Shown here in pieces: positions 57,813 through 64,000 of a DNA stretch of 64,000 nucleotides (its first letter is position 1; every line of letters begins with the position of its first letter). Source of the DNA: Poritiphilus sp965212595 (GTDB lineage: Bacteria > Bacteroidota > Bacteroidia > Flavobacteriales > Flavobacteriaceae). Both the position numbers and the translations under genes were made by a program. The stretch spans positions 1 through 64,000 of the forward strand of contig CBDBVE010000009.1 of NCBI GenBank assembly GCA_965212595.1, read 5' to 3'. The notes under the pieces are model-generated. The model saw nothing but the letters and a program-made list of their open reading frames with translations. It did not search any database and was not told the DNA's origin.

Positions 57813-59017
57813 CTGGTAAGAAGCTTCCTGTTTACCCGGCTACTGGCAATTTTGGCTGCGACAATTCCAAGAACTACAATGGTTGCCAAAACAATAAACA
57901 CGTTCATAATACTAAATTCTACTGGCCAGGGAAGTGATGGTGTTATTTTAAACCATCCGAAGGCGAGTTGCGACCAAATGAGTAAAGATGCCACAAGCAC
58001 ACCAATAAGGCCACCAAAACTGGTGACGATCACACCCTGAAAAAAATAAATACGACGTAGCTCTTTTATGGTAGAACCAAGGCTAAAAAGGGTTTTGGAG
58101 TTTTGCTGCTTGTCTAAGATCATCATTATAATGGCCCCGGCTACATTAAAAAGGGCAATAATAATGACCAGGGTAAAAATTAGATAAGCGGCCAGATTTT
58201 CAGAATTGAGCATCCGATGTAGTGTACTATTAAGTTGCTGCCGGTTTTGTACCAGGACAACATCTCCAAGGACTTCTGAAATTTTGTCGCGAACCTCCTC
58301 CTGATCTGCAGAGGGAGCTAATTTAAAATTCACTCCAGAAATTGTGGTACTGTCTTTTTCAAGCAAGGCCTGCACCAAGGCAAGGTCTGTAAACACATAT
58401 TTTCTATCCAGGTTCTCCTCTATGGCATAAACGCCTGATAAGACTACAGAGAGTTGATTGTAGAGTTCACCTCCAAGGGCGTTAGAGCCCAAGGAGCCTT
58501 TGCCTGGCTTTGGGGCTAAAATGAGCATTGGACTTCGATAATCCTGTACTGCCATTCCCAGTAGATTGGCAATTTCTATCCCAGCTACTGCCTGCTGCGC
58601 ATCTATACCCCAGGAACCAAGGTATATGGTACTATCCACTCCGGTGGTCTGAATATAATTAACATCAACCCCCTTGATGTCGGCAATATGGCTTTTTTGC
58701 CTATGCGTCAGGTACACCCGTTCTTCCAATTCTTTAGAAAAGGAAGCGACTCCCTCTATTTCTCCCAGGGCTTGTTCCTGGTCCGGACTGAGGGAGTACG
58801 ATTTTCCATAGGCAGCCGTAGCTTTTAAATCGGGATCAAAGGTGTTTGTAAATGATAGGCTAAAAGTTTTGAGTCCGTCAAAGCCAGAAAGCACAATAAA
58901 CAAAGCGCCGGAGCCAATAACGATAACCAAAAAAGTAACAAAATTGATAATGTTAACTACATTTTGGCTGCTTTTAGAGCGAAGGTATCTTTTTGCTATG
59001 TAGGCCGGAAAATTCAA
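57809..59017 (-). CDS. FtsX/LolE-family ABC transporter permease
   Basis: The 402-residue inner membrane protein has one N-terminal helix (about 22-46), a large periplasmic MacB-like domain (about 47-265) and three C-terminal helices near 275-300, 320-345 and 370-392. This is the layout of LolC/LolE/MacB-type permeases that extract lipoproteins or pump substrates with a separate ATPase. No ATPase gene is adjacent, so the partner must be encoded elsewhere. It lies 9 bp after rbfA on the same strand and may be co-transcribed. LolE-like is the best guess. Confidence 0.87.
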   Translation of the reverse strand: MNFPAYIAKRYLRSKSSQNVVNIINFVTFLVIVIGSGALFIVLSGFDGLKTFSLSFTNTFDPDLKATAAYGKSYSLSPDQEQALGEIEGVASFSKELEERVYLTHRQKSHIADIKGVDVNYIQTTGVDSTIYLGSWGIDAQQAVAGIEIANLLGMAVQDYRSPMLILAPKPGKGSLGSNALGGELYNQLSVVLSGVYAIEENLDRKYVFTDLALVQALLEKDSTTISGVNFKLAPSADQEEVRDKISEVLGDVVLVQNRQQLNSTLHRMLNSENLAAYLIFTLVIIIALFNVAGAIIMMILDKQQNSKTLFSLGSTIKELRRIYFFQGVIVTSFGGLIGVLVASLLIWSQLAFGWFKITPSLPWPVEFSIMNVFIVLATIVVLGIVAAKIASSRVNRKLLTS

Positions 59018-59026
59018 AGAAAAAAA

Positions 59027-59419
59027 CTACGATTTTTTTCTTCTTGGGAGAAGATCGGGTTGGTCTATTGGGTTATCACCACCTTTGAGAGATTGGTCTA
59101 TTTTATCTATATAGTCAAGAGAATCATCCAGATAAAAGGAAAGTTCCGGGATTCTGCGAAGCTGATTTCTGGTTCTCCTTGCAAGTTCGTGCTTTATCAA
59201 AGGCTGGTTAGACCTAATGCCCTCTAATAACTCCTTGGTTTTATCTGTTGGAAAGATACTTACATAGACTTTGGCAATTGAGAGGTCTGTAGTTACCGAA
59301 ACCTTGGAAACAGAAATAATTGTACCCTGCAGGCCGCCATCTGTGGCAGCTCTTTGCAAAATATCGGCCAGGTCTTTTTGCAAAACCCCAGCGATCTTTT
59401 TCTGTCTTTGCGTCTCCAT
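59027..59419 (-). CDS. rbfA: Ribosome-binding factor A
   Basis: The 130-residue KH-type protein assists maturation of the 30S subunit and the 16S rRNA 5' end. The family pattern is clear: QKKIAGVLQKDLADILQR at the N-terminus, the VSVTTDLSIAKVYVSIFP strand pair and the H-E-L-A-R-R-T-R-N-Q-L-R-R-I-P-E-L-S-F-Y-L-D-D-S core. Length is normal. A perfect -7 box ends only 4 bp before the ATG, so the mRNA may be leaderless. The FtsX-type gene follows at 9 bp. Confidence 0.95.
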   Translation of the reverse strand: METQRQKKIAGVLQKDLADILQRAATDGGLQGTIISVSKVSVTTDLSIAKVYVSIFPTDKTKELLEGIRSNQPLIKHELARRTRNQLRRIPELSFYLDDSLDYIDKIDQSLKGGDNPIDQPDLLPRRKKS

Positions 59420-59423
59420 GATG

Positions 59424-59431
59424 CAAAGGTA
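59424..59431 (-). promoter_or_regulatory. -7 element abutting the rbfA start
   Basis: The minus strand reads TACCTTTG, an exact TAnnTTTG match that stops 4 bp before the ATG. A TTTC lies near the -33 position. Transcription would begin at or inside the start codon. Confidence 0.45.
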
Positions 59432-59503
59432 CTTACAAAATCAGTGAAACCCTAGTTTGTGGTTTTTTCATTTCTTTTGTTTGCCCAAACTGTCTTCTCT
59501 TCA

Positions 59504-59538
59504 TTTCTTTGCTTGTACAAAGAAACGAAGCAAAGAAA
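59504..59538. repeat. Inverted repeat in the rbfA-mce spacer
   Basis: TTTCTTTGCTT at 59504-59514 and AAGCAAAGAAA at 59528-59538 are perfect inverted copies around a 13 bp loop. The rest of this 317 bp spacer (59420-59736) is non-coding and includes a second small dyad (AAATC-AGAA-GATTT near 59567-59580). From memory, CAAAGAAACGAA-C/G-CAAAGAAA words recur between genes of Bacteroidota, so this may be a dispersed repeat. Confidence 0.6.
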
Positions 59539-59681
59539 GTACACTTTTTCACTAGGTGTTTTTTAAATCAGAAGATTTAAAAACCGTTCGCCTGACCTGA
59601 ATTATTTCCAAGGCTTCAATAATTCTTTACGTTCAGGCTCACTACACTACGGAAAAAGAGCATTTCTTCCACTCAAAATTG

Positions 59682-59689
59682 TAATTTTG
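59682..59689 (+). promoter_or_regulatory. Candidate -7 element for methylmalonyl-CoA epimerase
   Basis: TAATTTTG matches TAnnTTTG and lies 47 bp before the ATG. TTTC at 59663-59666 is the only -33-like word, with a short 15 bp spacer. Confidence 0.38.
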
Positions 59690-59736
59690 AAGGATTAGTT
59701 GGAGGGATCAAAACTTCTTTCTAAAAACAAACAAGA

Positions 59737-60150
59737 ATGAATAAAATTGAACACATTGGCATAGCTGTAAAAGATTTAGAGGCTTCAAATACGCTGTTCG
59801 AAAAACTTTTGGGCAAAGCACATTACAAAATAGAAGAGGTAGCCTCGGAGGGTGTAAAAACTTCCTTTTTTCAATCAGGCCCCAATAAAATAGAGCTTTT
59901 AGAAGCAACAAATGAAAGTAGTCCTATCGCTAAGTTTATAGATAAGAAAGGAGAAGGAATTCATCATATTGCTTTTGCGGTAGATGATATCAAGGCAGAA
60001 ATGAAGCGGTTGGAAGCTGAAGGCTTTGTACTGCTTAATGAAGAGCCAAAACGCGGAGCAGATAATAAACTGGTGGCTTTTGTTCATCCAAAGACGGCTA
60101 ATAGTGTTTTGGTGGAATTGTGCCAGGAGAGAGATGACAGTGGGCAATAA
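59737..60150 (+). CDS. mce: Methylmalonyl-CoA epimerase
   Basis: The 137-residue vicinal-oxygen-chelate protein interconverts the (R) and (S) forms of methylmalonyl-CoA in the propionate/succinate branch. The metal ligands are in place: His in KIEHIGIAV, Glu in NKIELLEAT, His in GIHHIAFAV and the terminal Glu in VLVELCQ. Two paired beta-alpha-beta modules fill the protein, and length is typical. The mutase genes are not in the window. A single-gene unit between the spacer repeat and the CAT tRNA is likely. Confidence 0.93.
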   Translation: MNKIEHIGIAVKDLEASNTLFEKLLGKAHYKIEEVASEGVKTSFFQSGPNKIELLEATNESSPIAKFIDKKGEGIHHIAFAVDDIKAEMKRLEAEGFVLLNEEPKRGADNKLVAFVHPKTANSVLVELCQERDDSGQ

Positions 60151-60204
60151 GTAATAAACAGTAATCAGTTCCTCCTTGGCTAAAGCTACGGAGGATATAA
60201 ATTG

Positions 60205-60236
60205 TTTGCTGACAAGTAAAATAAGTGCTAATTTTG
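60205..60236 (+). promoter_or_regulatory. Promoter for the CAT-anticodon tRNA
   Basis: TTTG at 60205-60208 and TAATTTTG at 60229-60236 match both elements exactly with a 20 bp spacer. The tRNA starts 70 bp later. Confidence 0.58.
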
Positions 60237-60306
60237 CACCCTTCTAAGTTCATTTTTCAAGTATCCTTTGGAATTTGGGTTTTGGAATCTGAAATTTTAA
60301 GCAACC

Positions 60307-60380
60307 GGTCCTATAGCTCAGTTGGTTAGAGCACCTGACTCATAATCAGGGGGTCCCTGGTTCGAGCCCAGGTGGGACCA
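60307..60380 (+). tRNA. tRNA with CAT anticodon (tRNA-Met elongator or tRNA-Ile2)
   Basis: The cloverleaf is complete: acceptor GGTCCTA with TGGGACC (60373-60379) and discriminator A, D-arm GCTCAGTTGGTTAGAGC, anticodon stem CCTGA/TCAGG with CAT at 60341-60343, and T-arm CCTGGTTCGAGCCCAGG. CCA is not encoded. The sequence alone does not separate elongator Met from lysidine-modified Ile2. The initiator is excluded because the acceptor's first pair is intact. Confidence 0.93.
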
Positions 60381-60390
60381 CATCAAGCAG

Positions 60391-60420
60391 AAAACCCTGA
60401 CGATTTCGTCAGGGTTTTTC
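60391..60420 (+). terminator. Terminator after the CAT tRNA
   Basis: ACCCTGACGA and TCGTCAGGGT form a perfect stem with a tiny TT loop, followed by a T-run; an A-run precedes it. It starts 11 bp after the tRNA. Confidence 0.87.
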
Positions 60421-60520
60421 ATTTCCTGAAAGAGGCCAGGCTTGTCTGAGATCTCTGAAGGGAAATGAAAACATGTGATCTGCGCCAGCAAATCACGGTT
60501 TTCTATTTGCAGCAGTGGAG

Positions 60521-60554
60521 CTTCTCTGGTCCGTGCGTGCAACGCACGAACCCA
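60521..60554. repeat. 34 bp dyad-containing repeat, copy 1
   Basis: The unit CTTCTCTGGTCCGTGCGTG continues into a GCACGAACCCA end and contains the inverted pair GTGCGT/ACGCAC. A second copy lies 101 bp downstream with only three mismatches at the hairpin tip. Similarity extends upstream (ATTTGCAG) in both copies. Confidence 0.7.
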
Positions 60555-60621
60555 GGTGGTCGTAAACAGTGAGCAGTAGACAGTTCGCTGGCAAAGAGGG
60601 CTTGCATTTGCAGAAGCTGGA

Positions 60622-60655
60622 CTTCTCTGGTCCGTGCGTGGAGCGCACGAACCCA
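60622..60655. repeat. 34 bp dyad-containing repeat, copy 2
   Basis: Same unit as at 60521, with GGAG instead of GCAA at the hairpin tip so that the loop differs while the stem (GTGCG/CGCAC) is kept. Different tips with a kept stem suggest that the structure matters. Confidence 0.7.
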
Positions 60656-60684
60656 ACTTGTCCGCCGTATTGAAAGGAAGGCGG

Positions 60685-60711
60685 GGTGGGACCACATCAA
60701 ACAGAAAACCC
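60685..60711 (+). pseudogene. Duplicated tRNA 3' tail and downstream leader of the terminator
   Basis: These 27 bp match 60371-60397 with one mismatch: the last ten bases of the CAT tRNA (GGTGGGACCA, including the discriminator) plus the following CATCAA-x-CAGAAAACCC. No tRNA body precedes it. It is either the remnant of a second tRNA copy or an attachment-site-like direct repeat. Confidence 0.7.
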
Positions 60712-60733
60712 GCACCATATGGTGTGGGTTTTT
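60705..60733. terminator. Bidirectional terminator between the tRNA segment and the lipoprotein gene
   Basis: ACCCGCACCAT and ATGGTGTGGGT form an 11 bp stem (one G-T pair) with A- and T-runs on both sides. It can end rightward transcription from the tRNA and leftward transcription of the cupin-lipoprotein pair. Confidence 0.78.
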
Positions 60734-60762
60734 GATTTTAAATCGCTAATTCAAATACATCT

Positions 60763-61266
60763 CTAGTCTCCTATAGCGGGGTTAAAAGGTGCAAATATAC
60801 CATCCGGGTTTTCCATGATTGTCCATACATGCAATTGCCATTGCCCTACCATTTCGTTAAAATGCCAAACATCCTGATCTCCTGTAAAGCCTTCGGGCGG
60901 ATTTCCTGGGTTATCAGGATTTTCCGGAATAATAGAATATTCGACGGCCACCATCTGCATCGCGCCATTTTCGTCTGGCACATATAAAATGATCTCCGGT
61001 TTGGCTAACTCAAAGGTTCCATCTGCCAAAGCCGGGTTCAAGTAATGATGACCCATATTGGGCACATAACCCGAAACATCTATGCGTCCCTCGCTTTCTG
61101 CAACATCAAAATCCATATACTGTGAAGTTACAGACCTTAACTGCTCAACTTCCATTTCCCAAGCCTCTAATTCTGGGGTATCATTACTGTCATCATTACT
61201 ACAGCTCCAAATAGAAACTGCTAATGATAATCCTATAACTACCTTAAAATAATTGTGTTTTTTCAT
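60763..61266 (-). CDS. Predicted lipoprotein of unknown function
   Basis: The 167-residue protein has a lipoprotein signal (AVSIWSC, lipid Cys 22) followed by an acidic SNDDSNDT tether. The mature part is rich in Trp, Met, Glu and Pro, with GHHYLNPALADGTF, PEIILYVPD and VWHFNEMVGQWQLHVWTI segments. I do not recognise a named family. It follows the cupin gene by 33 bp on the same strand, so the two probably form an operon and act together in the envelope. Confidence 0.72.
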   Translation of the reverse strand: MKKHNYFKVVIGLSLAVSIWSCSNDDSNDTPELEAWEMEVEQLRSVTSQYMDFDVAESEGRIDVSGYVPNMGHHYLNPALADGTFELAKPEIILYVPDENGAMQMVAVEYSIIPENPDNPGNPPEGFTGDQDVWHFNEMVGQWQLHVWTIMENPDGIFAPFNPAIGD

Positions 61267-61299
61267 GATATACTTGTTTAATTTATTACTTATCGTCTC

Positions 61300-61845
61300 T
61301 TACACGAACTTTATTCCGTACCTCACACATATTTTGGCCACCGTATCAAAATCGGGTTTGCCTGGGGGCATATCATGCAGTTCTTGAAACATATGTTCCA
61401 TGCCGGAAGGAAAGGCACTGACCCACATCTTTGCCTTTTGGTCACCAACTACTTTCCAGGAATGGACAATATTTTTGGGTGCGTAGGCCATATCTCCTTC
61501 CTTTAGAATGGTAGTTTTGCTGTCAACCATAATTTCCACTTGTCCGCTTAGCACCCTAAAGATTTCATCTTCTTTGGTATGTATATGCGGAGGTATACCA
61601 GATCCTGGCTTAAGATCATCAATCCACTCAAAAATTTGATTCTCTGTATCTGCCCCCACTACCTTCTGCTGCTGCGGATTACCAAATATTCTCAGTTCAG
61701 TGCCCTCATTGGCACGAACAATTTTCTCTTTTACTTTACTGACTGCGATGAATATCTTCTGGTTTGCGGCATAGATGGCCTTAAGCGGAAGTATTGCCAG
61801 CAAACCTGTGCCTCCCAATTGTATTAAAAATTTTTTCCTGTTCAT
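61300..61845 (-). CDS. Exported cupin domain protein
   Basis: The 181-residue protein has an N-terminal signal (about 1-27, NRKKFLIQLGGTGLLAILPLKAIYA). It lacks the twin Arg of Tat signals but has the same MNRKKF-like form. A cupin_2 barrel follows, with motif 1 GSGIPPHIHTKEDEIFRVLSG (two His and Glu for metal) and motif 2 including PKNIVHSW. Whether it is an enzyme or a sensor is unknown. The unmodified end KPDFDTVAKICVRYGIKF resembles tails of cupins annotated as quercetin-dioxygenase-like. It leads an operon with the lipoprotein gene. Confidence 0.85.
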   Translation of the reverse strand: MNRKKFLIQLGGTGLLAILPLKAIYAANQKIFIAVSKVKEKIVRANEGTELRIFGNPQQQKVVGADTENQIFEWIDDLKPGSGIPPHIHTKEDEIFRVLSGQVEIMVDSKTTILKEGDMAYAPKNIVHSWKVVGDQKAKMWVSAFPSGMEHMFQELHDMPPGKPDFDTVAKICVRYGIKFV

Positions 61846-61895
61846 TGTGCTTAGCTTTAATTAAACTATAAGTCGATATGCTTCATTCTTTAAGA

Positions 61896-61903
61896 CAAAG
61901 CTA
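61896..61903 (-). promoter_or_regulatory. Candidate -7 element for the cupin-lipoprotein pair
   Basis: The minus strand reads TAGCTTTG, an exact TAnnTTTG match 50 bp before the cupin ATG, with a TTTC-like word about 18-20 bp upstream. Confidence 0.42.
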
Positions 61904-62089
61904 TCTTAAGGTGTCAGATAGAAATGATAGCTGTGTTGCAGTTTATGGTTGTTTTGTCTCAAACTTTTGTAAAGGCAACAAAAGTGTTATTTCATAAGAC
62001 ATAGGTGTTAGCCCGTAAGAACAATACCATCGAACTTAGCATGCCATAGAGGCCCAAAGGAAATTTCATTACCTTTTTAGTTGTAAAGA

Positions 62090-64000
62090 ATGAAAGCCAA
62101 ACTATACTACATAGCGATTTCTCTGCTTTTTGCGAATTGGGCACTAGGGCAAGAACTCTATACAATTGACCCGAAATATCCAGTTCATGATTTGAATGAG
62201 TATTTACAGGTATTTGTAGATAGTACAGATCAATTTACTGCCGAATACCTGCTTCAGGACAGTGTGCTGCACTATACCAAAGGAGATAAATTACCACGTC
62301 TTCTTGATAACGATGTGACTTACTGGGGTAAACTGAAACTAAAAGCACTCGATACACTATCAGGCTGGACCCTGCATTTTGAGGATAAGATGATTGGCCC
62401 GCCTGCATGGACCAAGAGCAACGGGAAAGTTGATGTGTACGCCTATGCCAGGAATAAACTGATATTTCACCAGAAAACAGGGGTAGAATATCCAAAGAAA
62501 GAACGAGCTACAAATAGTAACTGGGTCTTGAATAGCATCAGCTTACAAGAACTCCCTTTTGATACAACCGTCACACTTATTATAAGGGCGGAGGGCAACA
62601 GCTTTGGCTACCCGGCTTACTTTAACTTAAGCGCTAGAAGCCCAAAACAACCATACTATCACCAAATCTATCAATTCAACAACGCTTTTAACACCTTTAT
62701 GCTCGGGGTGACATTTATAGTTTTTCTGTTCTTTTTATTGCAATACATCTATCTAAAAGAACCCGTATATTTCTGGTTCTCGCTGTGGCTTTTTTTCTGT
62801 ACCCTTACTCAGGCAATGGCAAACGGCTTACTAATTGGAGCCTTGCAAACCTTCCGCTTTCCTTTTTGGATGTTCATTGCCAATGGAATCTTTTTTACTT
62901 TCTGGTTCTTTGGCCGCTCTTTTATCGGTTCCAAACAAAAGTTCCCGAAACTAGACAAATACATTCTGGGCCTGGCATTTTTCATATTGATTGAAATTGT
63001 TTTTATGACGCTTTATGTGATCTTTTTTAAACCGAAGGTCCATTATACAGGGCCCAGCGTTCACTATCAGTTTTTGAATGTGTACACCATTGGCAGCCTC
63101 GTATTATCTATTATTCTATGCTTTAAAAAAAACCTTTTTGCCCGTTATTTTGGTATAGGCTCCTTAATTGCCAGCATATTTTTGATCATTGGCACTTTGT
63201 GGTCCATGGGAATAATGCGACCTCCATTTCGAATAGATCCATACAGCACGGGCATTTTCTTACAGATTATCATTTATTCCTTCGGGATATCCTATCGCAG
63301 CCAAAAGATAAACCAGCAAAATCAGCTTGAAAGGCTAAATGCTACACGCTCTTTGGCCGAAATTCAACGAATGAAAGATTTGGACGAGGTAAAAACACGC
63401 TTTTTTGCCAATATAAGTCATGAGTTCAGAACCCCTTTAACGCTTATAAACGGACCCTTGCAACAAGCCAGAAAATCATCTGGAGACAAGCATGATAAAT
63501 CCGTTATATTGTCCAATAAAGCCTTTGGTGTAATTAAAAAGAATGCGCTACGACTTCAGATGTTGGTTGACCAACTATTAGACCTGTCAAAAATTGAAAG
63601 TGGCAATCTGTACTTAAATTTGACCAGGGGAGGTTTAATTCAATTTCTTAGATCGCATGTTTTCTCGTTTGAAAGCCTTGCGGAACGCGAAAATATCAGT
63701 TTGAATACCCATTTTTCAGAAGAACCGGTAGCGGCCTACTACGATAGGGACAAACTGGAAAAGATAGTCAACAACCTACTTTCTAATGCCTTCAAGTACA
63801 CCTCACCGGGGGGTGCTGTTAGCGTGGATGTTGCACATAGCGATAAGAACATCTCTATTGAAATTAGCGATACGGGTAATGGTTTGAAGAAAAAGGAAAT
63901 CGACCGTATTTTTGATCGGTTTTATCGGGTGGAAGGTACCGAAACTAAGGGTTCTGGCATAGGTTTGGCCTTAACAAAAGAGTTGGTAGATCTTCATAAC
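62090..64000 (+). CDS. 7TM sensor histidine kinase, 3' end outside the window
   Basis: The 637 visible codons begin with a signal peptide (about 1-20, NWALG|Q). A 7TMR-DISM-like extracellular beta domain follows (about 21-200), then seven or so membrane helices (about 205-410) and a coiled linker. The HisKA domain has the phosphorylated His 444 in NISHEFRTPLT. The HATPase domain has the N-box NNLLSNAFKYT, the G1 box D594-T-G-N-G, FDRFYR (608-613) and the GSGIGLAL G2 box. Bacteroidota kinases of this form often continue into receiver and AraC-type domains (hybrid one-protein systems), which cannot be checked. Divergent from the cupin gene; no cognate regulator is seen. Confidence 0.9.
   Translation, partial: MKAKLYYIAISLLFANWALGQELYTIDPKYPVHDLNEYLQVFVDSTDQFTAEYLLQDSVLHYTKGDKLPRLLDNDVTYWGKLKLKALDTLSGWTLHFEDKMIGPPAWTKSNGKVDVYAYARNKLIFHQKTGVEYPKKERATNSNWVLNSISLQELPFDTTVTLIIRAEGNSFGYPAYFNLSARSPKQPYYHQIYQFNNAFNTFMLGVTFIVFLFFLLQYIYLKEPVYFWFSLWLFFCTLTQAMANGLLIGALQTFRFPFWMFIANGIFFTFWFFGRSFIGSKQKFPKLDKYILGLAFFILIEIVFMTLYVIFFKPKVHYTGPSVHYQFLNVYTIGSLVLSIILCFKKNLFARYFGIGSLIASIFLIIGTLWSMGIMRPPFRIDPYSTGIFLQIIIYSFGISYRSQKINQQNQLERLNATRSLAEIQRMKDLDEVKTRFFANISHEFRTPLTLINGPLQQARKSSGDKHDKSVILSNKAFGVIKKNALRLQMLVDQLLDLSKIESGNLYLNLTRGGLIQFLRSHVFSFESLAERENISLNTHFSEEPVAAYYDRDKLEKIVNNLLSNAFKYTSPGGAVSVDVAHSDKNISIEISDTGNGLKKKEIDRIFDRFYRVEGTETKGSGIGLALTKELVDLHN

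Noticed and set aside
60318..60718. Two small minus-strand frames across the tRNA and hairpin repeats
   Set aside because: They translate tRNA and repeat DNA (Cys/Arg/His-rich products). I treat this sequence as RNA gene plus repeat, not as protein.

Overview
The window is chromosomal DNA of a gliding member of the Bacteroidota, almost certainly family Flavobacteriaceae. The evidence is a complete sprB-type gliding adhesin locus with type IX secretion (T9SS) sorting domains and PorP/SprF partners, Bacteroidota promoter elements (TTTG, about 19-20 bp, TAnnTTTG) in front of several genes, A/T-rich spacers without clear Shine-Dalgarno sites, and core genes whose proteins look flavobacterial. AlkB and a monovalent cation/proton antiporter fit a marine lifestyle, but that is inference. 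I see no phage, IS element, CRISPR array or rRNA.

Layout. 1-8.4 kb: a DUF4175 coiled-coil membrane protein running off the left edge, an AlkB-like monooxygenase, gltX, an SPFH protein and glnS. 8.6-31.3 kb: a four-gene operon matching the sprC-sprD-sprB-sprF order known from Flavobacterium johnsoniae. It holds an Ig-like T9SS type B cargo protein, a PorP/SprF-type protein with two C-terminal SPOR-like repeats, a 5770-residue SprB adhesin with DUF11 and SprB repeats, and SprF. Inside sprB lie two pairs of long, nearly identical direct DNA repeats (about 1.73 and 1.60 kb per copy). 31.4-35.6 kb: folB, tRNA-Cys, and a leftward rnr, DUF2807, LysE-type run. 35.6-38.8 kb: a 600 bp AT-rich spacer, then rpiB, a CDF metal transporter, an ElaA-like acetyltransferase and a PP-loop ATPase. 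38.8-42.7 kb: a leftward set of acyl-CoA synthetase, Gfo/Idh/MocA oxidoreductase, an alpha-solenoid protein and a fructosamine kinase-like protein. 42.8-50.1 kb: a leftward set of S41 peptidase, rnpA, M1 peptidase, S8 lipoprotein peptidase, SMP-30-like lipoprotein and MBL hydrolase.

50.3-64 kb: an antiporter with an RCK domain, a 77-residue unknown, lepA, a PD40 lipoprotein divergent from an M28-PDZ lipoprotein peptidase, dusB, a FtsX-family permease, rbfA, methylmalonyl-CoA epimerase, a CAT-anticodon tRNA, a short segment bounded by a direct repeat of that tRNA's 3' end, a lipoprotein plus exported cupin pair, and the first 637 codons of a 7TM sensor histidine kinase that runs off the right edge.

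How the genes work together. The spr operon is the one clear multi-gene system: SprB and the Ig-like protein carry type B sorting domains for T9SS export, SprF is the expected SprB-specific partner, and the SPOR-bearing PorP-like protein could tie the outer membrane assembly to peptidoglycan. The rest is mostly housekeeping (translation, tRNA modification, RNA decay, folate, pentose phosphate) mixed with envelope proteases and transporters. The items most worth follow-up are the mosaic near-identical duplications in sprB, the PorP-SPOR architecture, and the small tRNA-flanked repeat segment at 60.4-60.7 kb.
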